The notes below the pieces were generated by a model. That model saw nothing but the letters and a program-made list of their open reading frames with translations. It was not told where the DNA came from and did not search any database. From an uncultured Chitinophagaceae bacterium (GTDB taxonomy: Bacteria; Bacteroidota; Bacteroidia; Chitinophagales; Chitinophagaceae): a stretch of 54,943 nucleotides of DNA. The position numbers and the translations under genes were made by a program. This document shows, piece by piece, positions 9,350 to 17,954 of the stretch. Numbering within the stretch: the first letter of the stretch is position 1; the number at the start of each line of letters is the position of its first letter. The stretch spans positions 1 through 54,943 of the forward strand of contig CAITVK010000083.1 of the NCBI GenBank assembly GCA_903895845.1, read 5' to 3'.

Positions 9350-10252
9350 TTACTGCTCTTCAAAAAAGTCTTCATCAAGCTGCTTTACCTCGTAAATAGC
9401 TTTGATTTGTACGCCTACATTATATTCATGCATCAGGTGTACTAACTTTTCGCCATCAATTAAAATAATTTTGTGATGAGCATTTTTAGCTTTTTCAATA
9501 GCCCCACTATCAAAAATTGATGTGGTAACAAAAACCCCTTTGTTAGTATCTCCACTCATGGCTCCAATAAAGTTCCTGATATCTTTTTCTCTTACCTTGT
9601 TTTCGTTAAATCTTTTCGCTTGTATATAAATCTTATCTAGACCTAATTTATCCTCGTTAATAATTCCGTCAATTCCGCCATCTCCAGATTTAGAAGTCTC
9701 GATAAATTCGCCATATCCCATTTTTTTAAGTAGAATTAAAATAACTTTTTCAAAATAATATGGATCTATTTGCTTTAGCTTTTCAAGTAACTCATTTTTG
9801 ACTTCTACTTCTATTTGTGAAAAGCCCTTATCAATTAAATCTTGAGGTGAAGAGTTTACAATTTCTTTCAACTCAACTTTATCCAATTTTGTTTTGGAAT
9901 TTTCATCCGCATAAAAACTTATGATTCCAGTATCATCAATTGCATTTCCAAGTGTTAACTCATTTTTTTCTTTGAGCCCTTTTTCTGTTATTTTAACATA
10001 CCCCCTTTCTGGAAAAGAGATATAACCACCTTTCTTTAAATAAGATTTCCCCCAAGCTATCCTATTATTAATAAGTATCTCTCCTGACTTAGTTTTTTCG
10101 GACAATTGTTCTGAGGAAAGATTTGAGTAATGCAACTCAATAACTTTATTTATTAATTCCCTTGACTGAATAGTTTCTCCATTACTAAGAACATTAAGAA
10201 TTGGAACAAAGGTTTCATGAAATTTAGGTATCTCTTGATTCATTTTAGTCAT
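9350..10252 (-). CDS. Mrr-type restriction endonuclease (type IV, modified-DNA directed)
   Basis: The 300-residue protein combines an N-terminal winged-helix Mrr domain (about residues 1-95) with a C-terminal Mrr catalytic domain of PD-(D/E)XK type (about 160-290). The catalytic residues appear as GDGGIDGII followed by IYIQAKRF, i.e. the D...QxK signature, and GVFVTTSIFDSGAIEKA is typical of the domain end. Such enzymes cut DNA carrying foreign modification. No methyltransferase or specificity gene is nearby, as expected for type IV. An alternative ATG lies at 10243. The 700-base gap upstream holds a palindromic array, so shared regulation is possible but unproven. Confidence 0.88.
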   Translation of the reverse strand: MTKMNQEIPKFHETFVPILNVLSNGETIQSRELINKVIELHYSNLSSEQLSEKTKSGEILINNRIAWGKSYLKKGGYISFPERGYVKITEKGLKEKNELTLGNAIDDTGIISFYADENSKTKLDKVELKEIVNSSPQDLIDKGFSQIEVEVKNELLEKLKQIDPYYFEKVILILLKKMGYGEFIETSKSGDGGIDGIINEDKLGLDKIYIQAKRFNENKVREKDIRNFIGAMSGDTNKGVFVTTSIFDSGAIEKAKNAHHKIILIDGEKLVHLMHEYNVGVQIKAIYEVKQLDEDFFEEQ

Positions 10253-10481
10253 TTTTTACTATTATTATTCACTGTCTCATCTATTAAATCGCGACTGTAA
10301 ATATACTATTCCAAGCATAAACAGCTCCTACTTTATTTATCATCCATTGATGAAAACACCATCCCTCAAAAACTATTTAAAAACAACAATCAGATTATTT
10401 AAACCTCATTCTCAAGCCGATATTATCATCTTTAAAGTAGATTTAGATTAGCTTAAATAAAAAACACCTCATCTTCTCTTT

Positions 10482-10708
10482 CATTTACACCGTGTAAATG
10501 AGTATTTACACGGTGTAAATGAATTTTATCCCTTCGCAACGACCATTTACACTGTCGAAATGATCATTTACACGGTGTAAATGGTCGTTTACACCGTGTA
10601 AATCTTTTTTAGCCCGTCGAAATGGTCATTTACACTGTCGCAGCGTTCATTTACACTGTCGAAATGGTCATTTACACCGTGTAAATGGTTTTTTCCACGG
10701 TGTAAATG
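10482..10708. repeat. Tandem array of 21-bp units built on a 19-bp palindrome
   Basis: About eleven contiguous units start at 10482, 10503, 10523, 10544, 10565, 10586, 10606, 10627, 10648, 10669 and 10690, i.e. steps of 21 (three of 20). The best units are CATTTACACCGTGTAAATG (10482-10500, 10669-10687) and the same with the central base flipped (10565-10583): 9-bp arms around one base. Other units keep CATTTACAC but carry TGTCGAAATG in the second half. The 10253-10952 gap otherwise shows only a promoter near 10907-10936. Confidence 0.9.
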
Positions 10709-10906
10709 AATTTATTTCTTACAAGTCTTCTTATTTCTATGGCTAAATTCTTCCAAATTATATCCTTTAAAAATTATTTTACACCACCTTAAATGAAAAA
10801 TAAGCAAATCAGTTCTTGAAAATTTCACTTCAAGGGTCGTTTATTTATAAGTGCCTCAACTAATACCTACTAACTACCATCTCATCACTAAACTAATCCA
10901 CATTTA

Positions 10907-10936
10907 TTTGTAGTATTCCATATTCAAGTATGTTTG
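10907..10936 (+). promoter_or_regulatory. Bacteroidota promoter of the arginase-family gene
   Basis: TTTG at 10907-10910 (-33) is followed by 18 bases and then TATGTTTG at 10929-10936 (-7), matching TTTG-N19-TAnnTTTG. The start codon at 10953 lies 16 bases further on, implying a leader of about ten bases. Confidence 0.65.
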
Positions 10937-10952
10937 TGAGCAAACCCACAAT

Positions 10953-12083
10953 ATGAGCATACATACGATTGTAGATTTTCTGGAGCCGATAAACCGGTAT
11001 GAACTGAGTAATGACGAGGGCTACAAGGATACCCAGCTTGGCAGGCACATCCATGCGTACGAAGAGGAGTTTCCGGACCTCACTACTGCCGATATAGTAT
11101 TGGTGGGTTGTGGCGAGATGCGTGGCGAAGGCGGCATCAACAATACCGATGGTCCCAATGCAATCCGCAGCGCTTTTTACGGCCTTTTTCATTGGCATAA
11201 AACGGTTTCAGTTGCCGATATTGGCAACGTGAAAGTGGGTGCAAGCATTCAAGATTCGTATGCGGCATTGAAAACTGTTGTGAGCGAATTGCTGGAACAA
11301 GGCAAACGCGTGGTGATATTGGGCGGAAGTCATGATGTTACGCTGGCGCAATATGCAGCCTACACACACCTGGAACAAATAATAGAAGCAACTTGTGTAG
11401 ATGCCCGGATTGACCTGAATATGGACAGCGTTTTGCCTGCCGACAACTTTTTGATGGAATTATTGACGGGTGTTCCCAACTTTATACGACACTATAATCA
11501 CCTTGGCTTCCAGAGTTATTTTGTACATCCACACATGCTGGAAGTAATTGATAGCCTACGGTTCGATTGCTTTAGGGTAGGAAAAATAAAGGAGAACCTG
11601 GAAGAGATGGAGCCGCCGATACGTAATAGTCACCTGCTTAGCTTTGATATTGCCGCCATCCAACATGCACACGCTCCTGCAAACAGACTTACCCCCAATG
11701 GTTTTACGGGTGAAGAAGCTTGTACGCTGATGCAATATGCGGGAATGAGTCAGAATATGAGTAGCATCGGCATCTATGGTTACAACCCCGATCTGGACAC
11801 GCATAACCTGACGGCGAAACAGATAAGTCACCTGCTTTGGTATATTATGGATGGCATTTATCTGGGCAAAAAGGAAGCACGCTTTGAAGACCGGGATAAC
11901 TTCTTTGAATTTACCATGGCATTCGCTGAAGTAGAGACCGTTTTTCTACAAAGCAAAAAGACAGGTAGATGGTGGATGCAGATTGATGGCGATAAATTTA
12001 TTGCTTGCAGCAAACAAGACTATATCATTGCCTCCAACAACGACATGCCCGAAAGATGGCTGAGGGCAATGGAGAGAAGCTAG
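10953..12083 (+). CDS. Arginase/formimidoylglutamase-family protein with an altered metal centre
   Basis: The 376-residue protein has the ureohydrolase fold: LVGCGEMRGEGG early, then the three metal motifs GGSHD (His127), VDARID (Asp150, Arg152, Asp154) and SFDIAAI (Asp232, Ala234). Ureohydrolases normally read GGDHS, DAHxD and SFDxD. The four ligands equivalent to the Mn-A site (His, Asp, Asp, Asp232) are kept, while the two found only at Mn-B (His in DAHxD, second Asp in SFDxD) are Arg and Ala. It may bind one metal or have lost hydrolase activity. Bacteroidota homologues are usually labelled formimidoylglutamase; no other histidine-degradation gene is in this window. Confidence 0.8.
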   Translation: MSIHTIVDFLEPINRYELSNDEGYKDTQLGRHIHAYEEEFPDLTTADIVLVGCGEMRGEGGINNTDGPNAIRSAFYGLFHWHKTVSVADIGNVKVGASIQDSYAALKTVVSELLEQGKRVVILGGSHDVTLAQYAAYTHLEQIIEATCVDARIDLNMDSVLPADNFLMELLTGVPNFIRHYNHLGFQSYFVHPHMLEVIDSLRFDCFRVGKIKENLEEMEPPIRNSHLLSFDIAAIQHAHAPANRLTPNGFTGEEACTLMQYAGMSQNMSSIGIYGYNPDLDTHNLTAKQISHLLWYIMDGIYLGKKEARFEDRDNFFEFTMAFAEVETVFLQSKKTGRWWMQIDGDKFIACSKQDYIIASNNDMPERWLRAMERS

Positions 12084-12088
12084 ATAAA

Positions 12089-12152
12089 AAGTTATGAGCT
12101 ATAAGTTATGAGTTATAAGTTATGAGTTATAAGTTATGAGTTATGAGTTAGA
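12089..12152 (+). repeat. Heptamer tract, left of the four-helix-bundle gene
   Basis: About nine imperfect 7-bp units alternate between TTATGAG and TTATAAG. The tract begins six bases after the arginase-family stop codon and ends 20 bases before the ATG at 12173. Its reverse complement lies at 12533-12560 on the other side of that gene. Confidence 0.85.
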
Positions 12153-12172
12153 TTTGAAGCAAAATAAGGATT

Positions 12173-12544
12173 ATGAGTGAAAGAAAGAGTACAATGAAAG
12201 ATAAAAGTTTCGCTTTTTCAATCCGAATAATAAATCTTTATAAATATTTAAGTAAGTCTAAGAAAGAATTTGTGGTTAGTAATCAATTGCTAAGAAGTGG
12301 TACAGCGGTGGGTGCATTGATAAGAGAAGCTCAGAATGCAGAGAGTGGCAAAGATTTTATTCATAAACTAAGTATTGCGCAAAAGGAATGTGACGAATCA
12401 TTATATTGGTTAGAATTATTGATAGCAACTGACTTCTTAACATCAACTGAATTTGAAAGCATAAACAAAGAAGGGACTGAACTTTTAAAAATGCTTAGGA
12501 GCGCAATAGTTACCTCCAAAAAAAACGCCCCCCATAACTTATAA
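12173..12544 (+). CDS. Four-helix-bundle protein (23S rRNA intervening-sequence/bAvd family)
   Basis: The 123-residue product matches the family found in 23S rRNA intervening sequences and related to the accessory protein Avd of diversity-generating retroelements. The signature is visible: LLRSGTAVGALIREAQNAE (about residues 41-59), then FIHKLSIAQKECDESLYWLE (about 63-82). Biochemical role is unclear; a basic nucleic-acid-binding helical bundle is the general view. A second ATG at 12194 is a possible start. The last codons and stop (12536-12544) are supplied by the downstream heptamer tract, and the gene sits between inverted heptamer arms. Confidence 0.88.
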   Translation: MSERKSTMKDKSFAFSIRIINLYKYLSKSKKEFVVSNQLLRSGTAVGALIREAQNAESGKDFIHKLSIAQKECDESLYWLELLIATDFLTSTEFESINKEGTELLKMLRSAIVTSKKNAPHNL

Positions 12545-12560
12545 CTCATAACTTATAACT
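12533..12560 (-). repeat. Heptamer tract, right of the four-helix-bundle gene
   Basis: Four 7-bp units (CATAACT, TATAACT and the like) are the reverse complement of the tract at 12089-12152. They overlap the end of the four-helix-bundle gene and stop seven bases before the GTG start of the aminotransferase. Confidence 0.85.
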
Positions 12561-12566
12561 AAAAAA

Positions 12567-13757
12567 GTGTCTTTAAGAAATCTCTTTCTAGCCCACATTG
12601 CACAAACATCCCCTGCACCAATAGGATTGGAAATGGAGCGGGCGGAGGGTATCCATATTTATGATACCGATGGGAAGGCGTATGTGGATATGATCAGTGG
12701 TTTTAGTGTTGCTAATATCGGACATAGTCATCCCAAAGTGGTTGAAGCAGTTCAACAACAGGCAGCAAAGTATATGCACCTGATTGTATATGGCGAATAT
12801 ATTCAGCAGCCACAAGTTGCCTATGCACAACTGCTTAAGAGCCTCCTCCCCTCTTCGCTTAACTGTGTTTACTTCACCAATAGCGGCGCAGAAGCAACTG
12901 AAGGGGCTATGAAACTGGCAAAGCGAGTGACGAACAGAAGCCAGATTATTTGTTTTAATAAAGCCTATCATGGTAGTACGCAAGGGGCTTTGAGCGTGAT
13001 GGGTGATGAATATTTCAGAAATGCCTACAGACCTTTATTGCCAGATATTCTTCATTATGATTATAATAGTCAGGAGGCAATTGATGCCATCAGCGACAAG
13101 ACTGCTTGCGTTATCATGGAAACGGTGCAAGCTGAATCGGGCATCGTACCACCTAACGCAGACTGGATAAAAGCAATCAGACAAAAGTGCAATGCACACT
13201 GCTCCTTATTAATCCTCGATGAAATTCAGGCAGGCTTTGGAAGAACGGGAAGCCTTTGGGCTTTTGAGCAGTTTGGTATTATTCCAGACATTTTGTTATT
13301 GGGAAAAGCAATAGGAGGCGGAATGCCACTGGGTGCATTTGTTGCCGACAAACGACTGATGGATACGTTTACTTATAATCCGGTGTTGGGACATATTACC
13401 ACTTTTGGAGGACATCCTGTAAGTTGCGCTGCGGGTAAAGCTGGGTTAGAAGTATTACTTGAAGGGAAATATATAGCTGCAATAAAGGCGAAAGAAGCGT
13501 TGATGTTGGCATTGATTCAGCATCCGGAAATTATTACCCGTAGACATTGCGGCTTATGGATGGCGGTTGAGTTTGATAGTTTTGCGACCAATCATGCTAT
13601 CATAAAGAAATGTATTGAAAACGGATTAATTACGGATTGGTTTCTATTTAATGATAGAAGTCTACGTATTGCCCCTCCATTGATTATCACAGATGAAGAA
13701 TTGAGAAGGATGTGTGAGGTGATTGTAAAAAGCATTGAGGAGGTAGTACGCAAATAA
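12567..13757 (+). CDS. Class III (acetylornithine/ornithine/4-aminobutyrate type) aminotransferase
   Basis: This fold-type I PLP enzyme has 396 residues. Landmarks are YFTNSGAEATEGAMKLA (about residues 104-120, phosphate binding), CVIMETVQAESGIVPP (about 182-197), LLILDEIQAGFGRTG (about 213-227) and the Schiff-base lysine Lys247 in LLGKAIGGGMPLGAF. The start is a GTG; it keeps the usual N-terminus LRNLFLAHIAQTSPAPIGLE, which the first ATG (codon 24) would delete. The amino donor cannot be assigned. The heptamer tract reaches to within seven bases of the start, so any promoter must lie inside or beyond the tract. Confidence 0.88.
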   Translation: MSLRNLFLAHIAQTSPAPIGLEMERAEGIHIYDTDGKAYVDMISGFSVANIGHSHPKVVEAVQQQAAKYMHLIVYGEYIQQPQVAYAQLLKSLLPSSLNCVYFTNSGAEATEGAMKLAKRVTNRSQIICFNKAYHGSTQGALSVMGDEYFRNAYRPLLPDILHYDYNSQEAIDAISDKTACVIMETVQAESGIVPPNADWIKAIRQKCNAHCSLLILDEIQAGFGRTGSLWAFEQFGIIPDILLLGKAIGGGMPLGAFVADKRLMDTFTYNPVLGHITTFGGHPVSCAAGKAGLEVLLEGKYIAAIKAKEALMLALIQHPEIITRRHCGLWMAVEFDSFATNHAIIKKCIENGLITDWFLFNDRSLRIAPPLIITDEELRRMCEVIVKSIEEVVRK

Positions 13758-13772
13758 CCTAGTTTACAGCCC

Positions 13773-15752
13773 TCAATTAACTCCTTTAAAAGCCTTCTTC
13801 ACCATATCCAGATGCGCAATAAACTTATCTACATCAGCATCATACCCATACTTTATCTCACTTAGCGGATTGCCTTTTAAGTCCAGAAACATATATAATG
13901 GCTGTGCATTAAAGCCGAATTTTGTTATCTCATAATCAAGATTCTTCTCTCCCACTGTTGTTATCTTATCACCTTTAGCGGTTGTATACTGCTCTGTAGC
14001 TGGTAGTTCAGTACTTTCGTCCACATATAAACTAATCAATACAAAGTCTTCTTTCAAACGCTTCAATACCGCTTCATTCTTCCATACTTTCTCTTCCATC
14101 TTACGACAATTGGTACAAGAATGTCCGGTAAAGTCAAGCATCACGGGTTTATTCAATGCTTTTGCAGCAGCTAATCCTTCTTCAAGATCAAAGTAAGCAG
14201 TGAGTCCGAAAGGGACTTTCAGTTTATCAGTGTACTTCTTGGGGGCAACGGAGTTATTATTTGAGGAAGCTGAAGAAGTATTATTACCTATACCATATTG
14301 AAGATTATCCAGATTGAAATCTTGTGTGGTAGCAGGAGGAATCAAGCCACTCAAAGGCTTAAGCGGCGCACCCCACAATCCGGGAACCATATACAATGCA
14401 AAGCAAAAAGCCGCAATAGCAAAGAATAAACGAGGTACACTGATGAACTGCAGGACACTATCGTGAGAGAACTTCAACTTGCCTATCAGGTAATAACCCA
14501 ACAAGAAGAAATTGACAATCCAGATAGTCAAGAAAACATCTCTATCCAACAGATTCCAATGGTAGATAAGATCTACATTGGAAAGAAATTTCATTGCAAG
14601 TGCTAACTCTACAAAGCCAAAAGATACTTTAACCGAATTGAGCCAGCCACCACTCTTTGGCAAAGCGTGAAGCATTGATGGGAAGAATGCAAACAATGAG
14701 AAAGGCAGTGCCAGGCCCATACCAAAACCGAGCATCCCGATGACGGGTGCCAAGCTAATACCTTCGCTACTTGTTTGCCCGAGCAGTGTACCAACAAATG
14801 GACCAGTGCAAGAGAAAGAAACAATTGCCAGCGTCAATGCCATAAAGAAGATACCAGATATACCGCCCTTACCTGCTTTTTCATCGGCTTTGTTGGCCCA
14901 ACTATTAGGAAGGGACAACTCAAAGGCACCAAAGAAAGAGATGGCAAAAACAATAAATATGGCAAAGAACAACAGATTGGCCGTGGCAGAAGTGGAGATA
15001 GAATACAATACCGAATTGCCAAACAACAAGGTAAGCAGTAAGGTAGGCACCGTATAAATGCCAATGATGGACAAAGAATAGATGAGTGCGTTTCGAATGC
15101 CTGCCTGATGCGATCCACTACGTTTGATAAAGAAACTAACCGTAACAGGTATCAGTGGGAATACGCAAGGTGTAAACACAGCTAACAATCCCGCTAACAA
15201 TGCAATGATGAAAGTCCTGATTAAAGACATCTTCATTGCTTTGGTTTTAGAAGTTGGAGCAACAGTCTTTTGTGCATTGACTGTTACGGTGAACTTTTCT
15301 TCTCCCGAAGGAAACTCATCCCCTTTTTTACTTAACCAAACAAAATAGCCTTTGAGCGTAATGGCACTATCCTTATAAATATGCAAGGGAAACAAGAACT
15401 TAACCGAATCTGAAAACAAACGATAACTAGTACCATCTGGTTGCCTGATTGATTGCAATGTACCCACTTCGGTAGCAGTATCCTTTGCATTCATTAGTTT
15501 CAAGAACGCGGTGTCCAGCTTTAAGGCAGATACAAAAACATCAGCCTCATTGTTTTTCTTCACAGAAAACAGCTGCCATCCTTTAGGGATATTAGCAGAG
15601 ACCATTAATGTTTGCAAAGAATCATTGACAGGTACGGTGCTAAAACTAAACTGCACAGAAGGCTGGGTCTGTGCAGTAGCTTTGAAAGAAGTTGTTGCCA
15701 AGACAAAAGTCAGCAGCAACAAATATATATTTCTAAATGGGGTATTTATCAT
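13773..15752 (-). CDS. dsbD: Thiol:disulfide interchange protein DsbD
   Basis: DsbD carries electrons from cytoplasmic thioredoxin across the inner membrane to periplasmic thiol proteins. The 659-residue protein has a signal peptide, an N-terminal periplasmic beta domain (to about residue 165), an eight-helix transmembrane core with FTPCVFPLIPV and SCTGPFVGT as its two redox cysteines, and a C-terminal thioredoxin-like domain with HSCTNC (Cys546 and Cys549). Its ATG overlaps the stop codon of the gene upstream (TAATG), so the two are translationally coupled. A Ser/Asn-rich linker joins the core to the thioredoxin domain. Confidence 0.93.
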   Translation of the reverse strand: MINTPFRNIYLLLLTFVLATTSFKATAQTQPSVQFSFSTVPVNDSLQTLMVSANIPKGWQLFSVKKNNEADVFVSALKLDTAFLKLMNAKDTATEVGTLQSIRQPDGTSYRLFSDSVKFLFPLHIYKDSAITLKGYFVWLSKKGDEFPSGEEKFTVTVNAQKTVAPTSKTKAMKMSLIRTFIIALLAGLLAVFTPCVFPLIPVTVSFFIKRSGSHQAGIRNALIYSLSIIGIYTVPTLLLTLLFGNSVLYSISTSATANLLFFAIFIVFAISFFGAFELSLPNSWANKADEKAGKGGISGIFFMALTLAIVSFSCTGPFVGTLLGQTSSEGISLAPVIGMLGFGMGLALPFSLFAFFPSMLHALPKSGGWLNSVKVSFGFVELALAMKFLSNVDLIYHWNLLDRDVFLTIWIVNFFLLGYYLIGKLKFSHDSVLQFISVPRLFFAIAAFCFALYMVPGLWGAPLKPLSGLIPPATTQDFNLDNLQYGIGNNTSSASSNNNSVAPKKYTDKLKVPFGLTAYFDLEEGLAAAKALNKPVMLDFTGHSCTNCRKMEEKVWKNEAVLKRLKEDFVLISLYVDESTELPATEQYTTAKGDKITTVGEKNLDYEITKFGFNAQPLYMFLDLKGNPLSEIKYGYDADVDKFIAHLDMVKKAFKGVN

Positions 15753-16207
15753 TATTGCAGCTTAATATCAAACGACTTTTTGGTGGGAGGCAAACACTGA
15801 TCATCATTACAAACCATATATTCAATCGTTCCTGTAATATTTGTTTTAATTCCGGGCTTCACTTTCACTTCCTGCGTAAAAACAACAGAATTTGAATAAA
15901 ACAAAACATCTGTATGAAAGGCGTTGTCATATATCTTCTCTAGCTTGCCTGTTTCTTTCGGGGTACCCACTAGCTTTACCAATGGATTGGGTGCAAACTT
16001 AATTTCGGTAGGTACTGGTCCACTCTTACCTGTGTTTTGAGAATAGATATGCCAAGGCTTTTTTACAGTGGCAGTAATTTTTACTTCATACCCCTCGCCT
16101 TTTGGTTTTGCTTCATATCTAAAGTCCACTGGATTCTTTACCTGTGCACCAACCATTGTTACAAATGCCAAAGCAAATATTACTAAAAGAATCTTTTTCA
16201 TAATCAT
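15752..16207 (-). CDS. Secreted stand-alone DsbD N-terminal-domain protein
   Basis: The 151-residue protein has a signal peptide (MKKILLVIFALAFVTMVGAQ) followed by one DsbD-alpha-like immunoglobulin fold. KKPWHIYSQNTGKSGPVPTE and the C-terminal YMVCNDDQCLPP, with a C-x5-C pair, match the domain that receives electrons from DsbD and reduces periplasmic targets. Its stop overlaps the start of dsbD and it begins four bases after purQ. It probably works as a separate electron-accepting partner, extra to the N-terminal domain DsbD still has. Confidence 0.88.
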   Translation of the reverse strand: MIMKKILLVIFALAFVTMVGAQVKNPVDFRYEAKPKGEGYEVKITATVKKPWHIYSQNTGKSGPVPTEIKFAPNPLVKLVGTPKETGKLEKIYDNAFHTDVLFYSNSVVFTQEVKVKPGIKTNITGTIEYMVCNDDQCLPPTKKSFDIKLQ

Positions 16208-16211
16208 TCTA

Positions 16212-16871
16212 TCAATTCAATCCCAAAATATTAAATACCGTAATACCATCTATATTGCCCAACAATTTATTTGTTGCCCTTTCTGGATGCGGCATCATTC
16301 CAAATACATTTCCTGCTTTATTACGTATCCCAGCGATATTCCTTACAGCACCATTCGGATTTCCTTCACCACCCAATTCACCTTCTTCATTGCAATACCT
16401 AAAAAGAATCTGTTTGTTCGCTTCTAATTCATCTAAAAGCGCATCATCAGCAAAATATCTACCTTCACCATGTGCAATCGGAATCTTTAATGCATCTGAT
16501 GTTTCATTCTTTAAGTACACATTCTTACAAATAAACTGACGGCTTTCATTAAGTAACAAAGCACCAGGCAACAAACCGCTTTCACACAAAATCTGAAAGC
16601 CATTGCATACGCCCAACACCTTACCACCCTTGTTGGCAAACTCAATTACACTCTTCATCATTGGACTAAAGCGAGCAATAGCACCACAACGTAAGTAATC
16701 GCCATAGCTAAATCCGCCTGGCAAAACAATACAATCATCGGTGGTGAACATACTCAAGTCCTCGTCTTTATGCCAAAGCATTATTACTTCCTTACCCAAA
16801 TCCTGTTGTAAAGAATCAAACATATCCCTGTCACAATTAGACCCTGGAAAAACCACTACACCAAATTTCAT
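16212..16871 (-). CDS. purQ: Phosphoribosylformylglycinamidine synthase subunit PurQ
   Basis: PurQ is the glutaminase subunit of FGAM synthase in purine synthesis and passes ammonia to PurL. The 219-residue protein has the class I amidotransferase fold: [12 protein letters not shown] at the N-terminus, [15 protein letters not shown] (about residues 50-64), the nucleophile cysteine in [11 protein letters not shown] (about 85-95), and the His-x-Glu of MMPHPERA near the C-terminus. Small separate PurQ implies a separate PurL, which is not in this window. The two Dsb genes follow closely and are probably co-transcribed, an unrelated pairing. Confidence 0.96.
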   Translation of the reverse strand: MKFGVVVFPGSNCDRDMFDSLQQDLGKEVIMLWHKDEDLSMFTTDDCIVLPGGFSYGDYLRCGAIARFSPMMKSVIEFANKGGKVLGVCNGFQILCESGLLPGALLLNESRQFICKNVYLKNETSDALKIPIAHGEGRYFADDALLDELEANKQILFRYCNEEGELGGEGNPNGAVRNIAGIRNKAGNVFGMMPHPERATNKLLGNIDGITVFNILGLN

Positions 16872-16954
16872 AATAAATATTTTTTAAATTTAAGTCTAGC
16901 TATATGTTTTACATTGTTTCCTTTACCTAGAACTTACAACATAAAACGTATAAC

Positions 16955-17938
16955 TCATTTACACAATACCCAATTGGTATGCACCACCAAACCTACAGAT
17001 ACAAAGAAAATGATATTGGGCAGCCAAGCCTTCTTTGGGTATAAATAAGCGTTCCCAATGAAAGAGGACAGCGGCACTATCCACAAAATAGCTGAATCCA
17101 ACCCACAGTTTTTGAATGTGAAGGGAATTGGAAGCATTATCACCAACATCACCATCATAACACCCCAGTTCTTTCTTATCTGTATCACCATCCTCGAGTT
17201 CTGTAGGCTCCAATACTGCAAACCTATCAATAACATTGAAAATATTGACCCAACTTTTACCCACAGCCACACATCGGAATTGTTAATTGGCATTTTTAGC
17301 TGAAAATGAGGCAGTGTTTTGAAGAACAGAAACATTTTATCATCCAAGAAAACAAAAGATGCAAACAGATAGATAGGCGCTATGATACCTAACAATAATA
17401 CAAACCATTCGCTGAGTACAAATGGTCTCACAACGGCCAAAGCGAATAGTGCAACAGGTATTAATATGATTGTTGGATGATAACAAAGGAATGAAACCCC
17501 TACCAAAAGACCTGTATTGAACAATGTTTCCTTGGGCTTGGGACTTCCGTATAGTTTACTTAAAAAGATAAACACCCATATAACAAAAGAGTTACCGATA
17601 ACAGCGGCTGAAAGGGATGCCCATTGAGGCAAAATAGCTGTGAGTAATATATAGGCGAGGCCTGCTGTGAAGCCACTGAAGTTATACATCTTTAAATCGT
17701 TTAGCAACCAATTTAAACGGATGGCCTGTATCAAAATGATAACAAGATAGAGGTATGGCGTAACGAGTGAATAGAGAATATTGGACGAACAATACCTTAA
17801 GCCAAAAGATACCAGCCCATTGTCCTCGGTCATATTACTCGCTATTGGATGCAGGAATAAATGGATGTGTACCAGGCCACACAAGATTACCAGAAAGATG
17901 ATACTACCAATAGATTTGTCCTTGAATAAGAAAACCAC
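16955..17938 (-). CDS. Polytopic membrane protein, DUF6427-like
   Basis: The 327-residue product is almost wholly hydrophobic, with roughly nine to ten predicted transmembrane helices and short charged loops. The start MVFLFKDKSIGSIIFLVIL and the general pattern resemble the Bacteroidota family DUF6427, whose role is not known; that assignment is from memory and moderate. It follows the secreted gene at 17955 by 16 bases on the same strand, so the two may be one unit. Heptamer-like runs lie in the 83 bases between its stop and purQ. Confidence 0.6.
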   Translation of the reverse strand: MVFLFKDKSIGSIIFLVILCGLVHIHLFLHPIASNMTEDNGLVSFGLRYCSSNILYSLVTPYLYLVIILIQAIRLNWLLNDLKMYNFSGFTAGLAYILLTAILPQWASLSAAVIGNSFVIWVFIFLSKLYGSPKPKETLFNTGLLVGVSFLCYHPTIILIPVALFALAVVRPFVLSEWFVLLLGIIAPIYLFASFVFLDDKMFLFFKTLPHFQLKMPINNSDVWLWVKVGSIFSMLLIGLQYWSLQNSRMVIQIRKNWGVMMVMLVIMLPIPFTFKNCGLDSAILWIVPLSSFIGNAYLYPKKAWLPNIIFFVSVGLVVHTNWVLCK

Positions 17939-17954
17939 GACTTAGATTGAGTAA

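Noticed and set aside
10482-10708. Possible CRISPR array
   Set aside because: Units are contiguous at 20-21 bp with no unique spacers of constant length, and no cas gene is present. The same holds for the arrays at 23331 and 41825.
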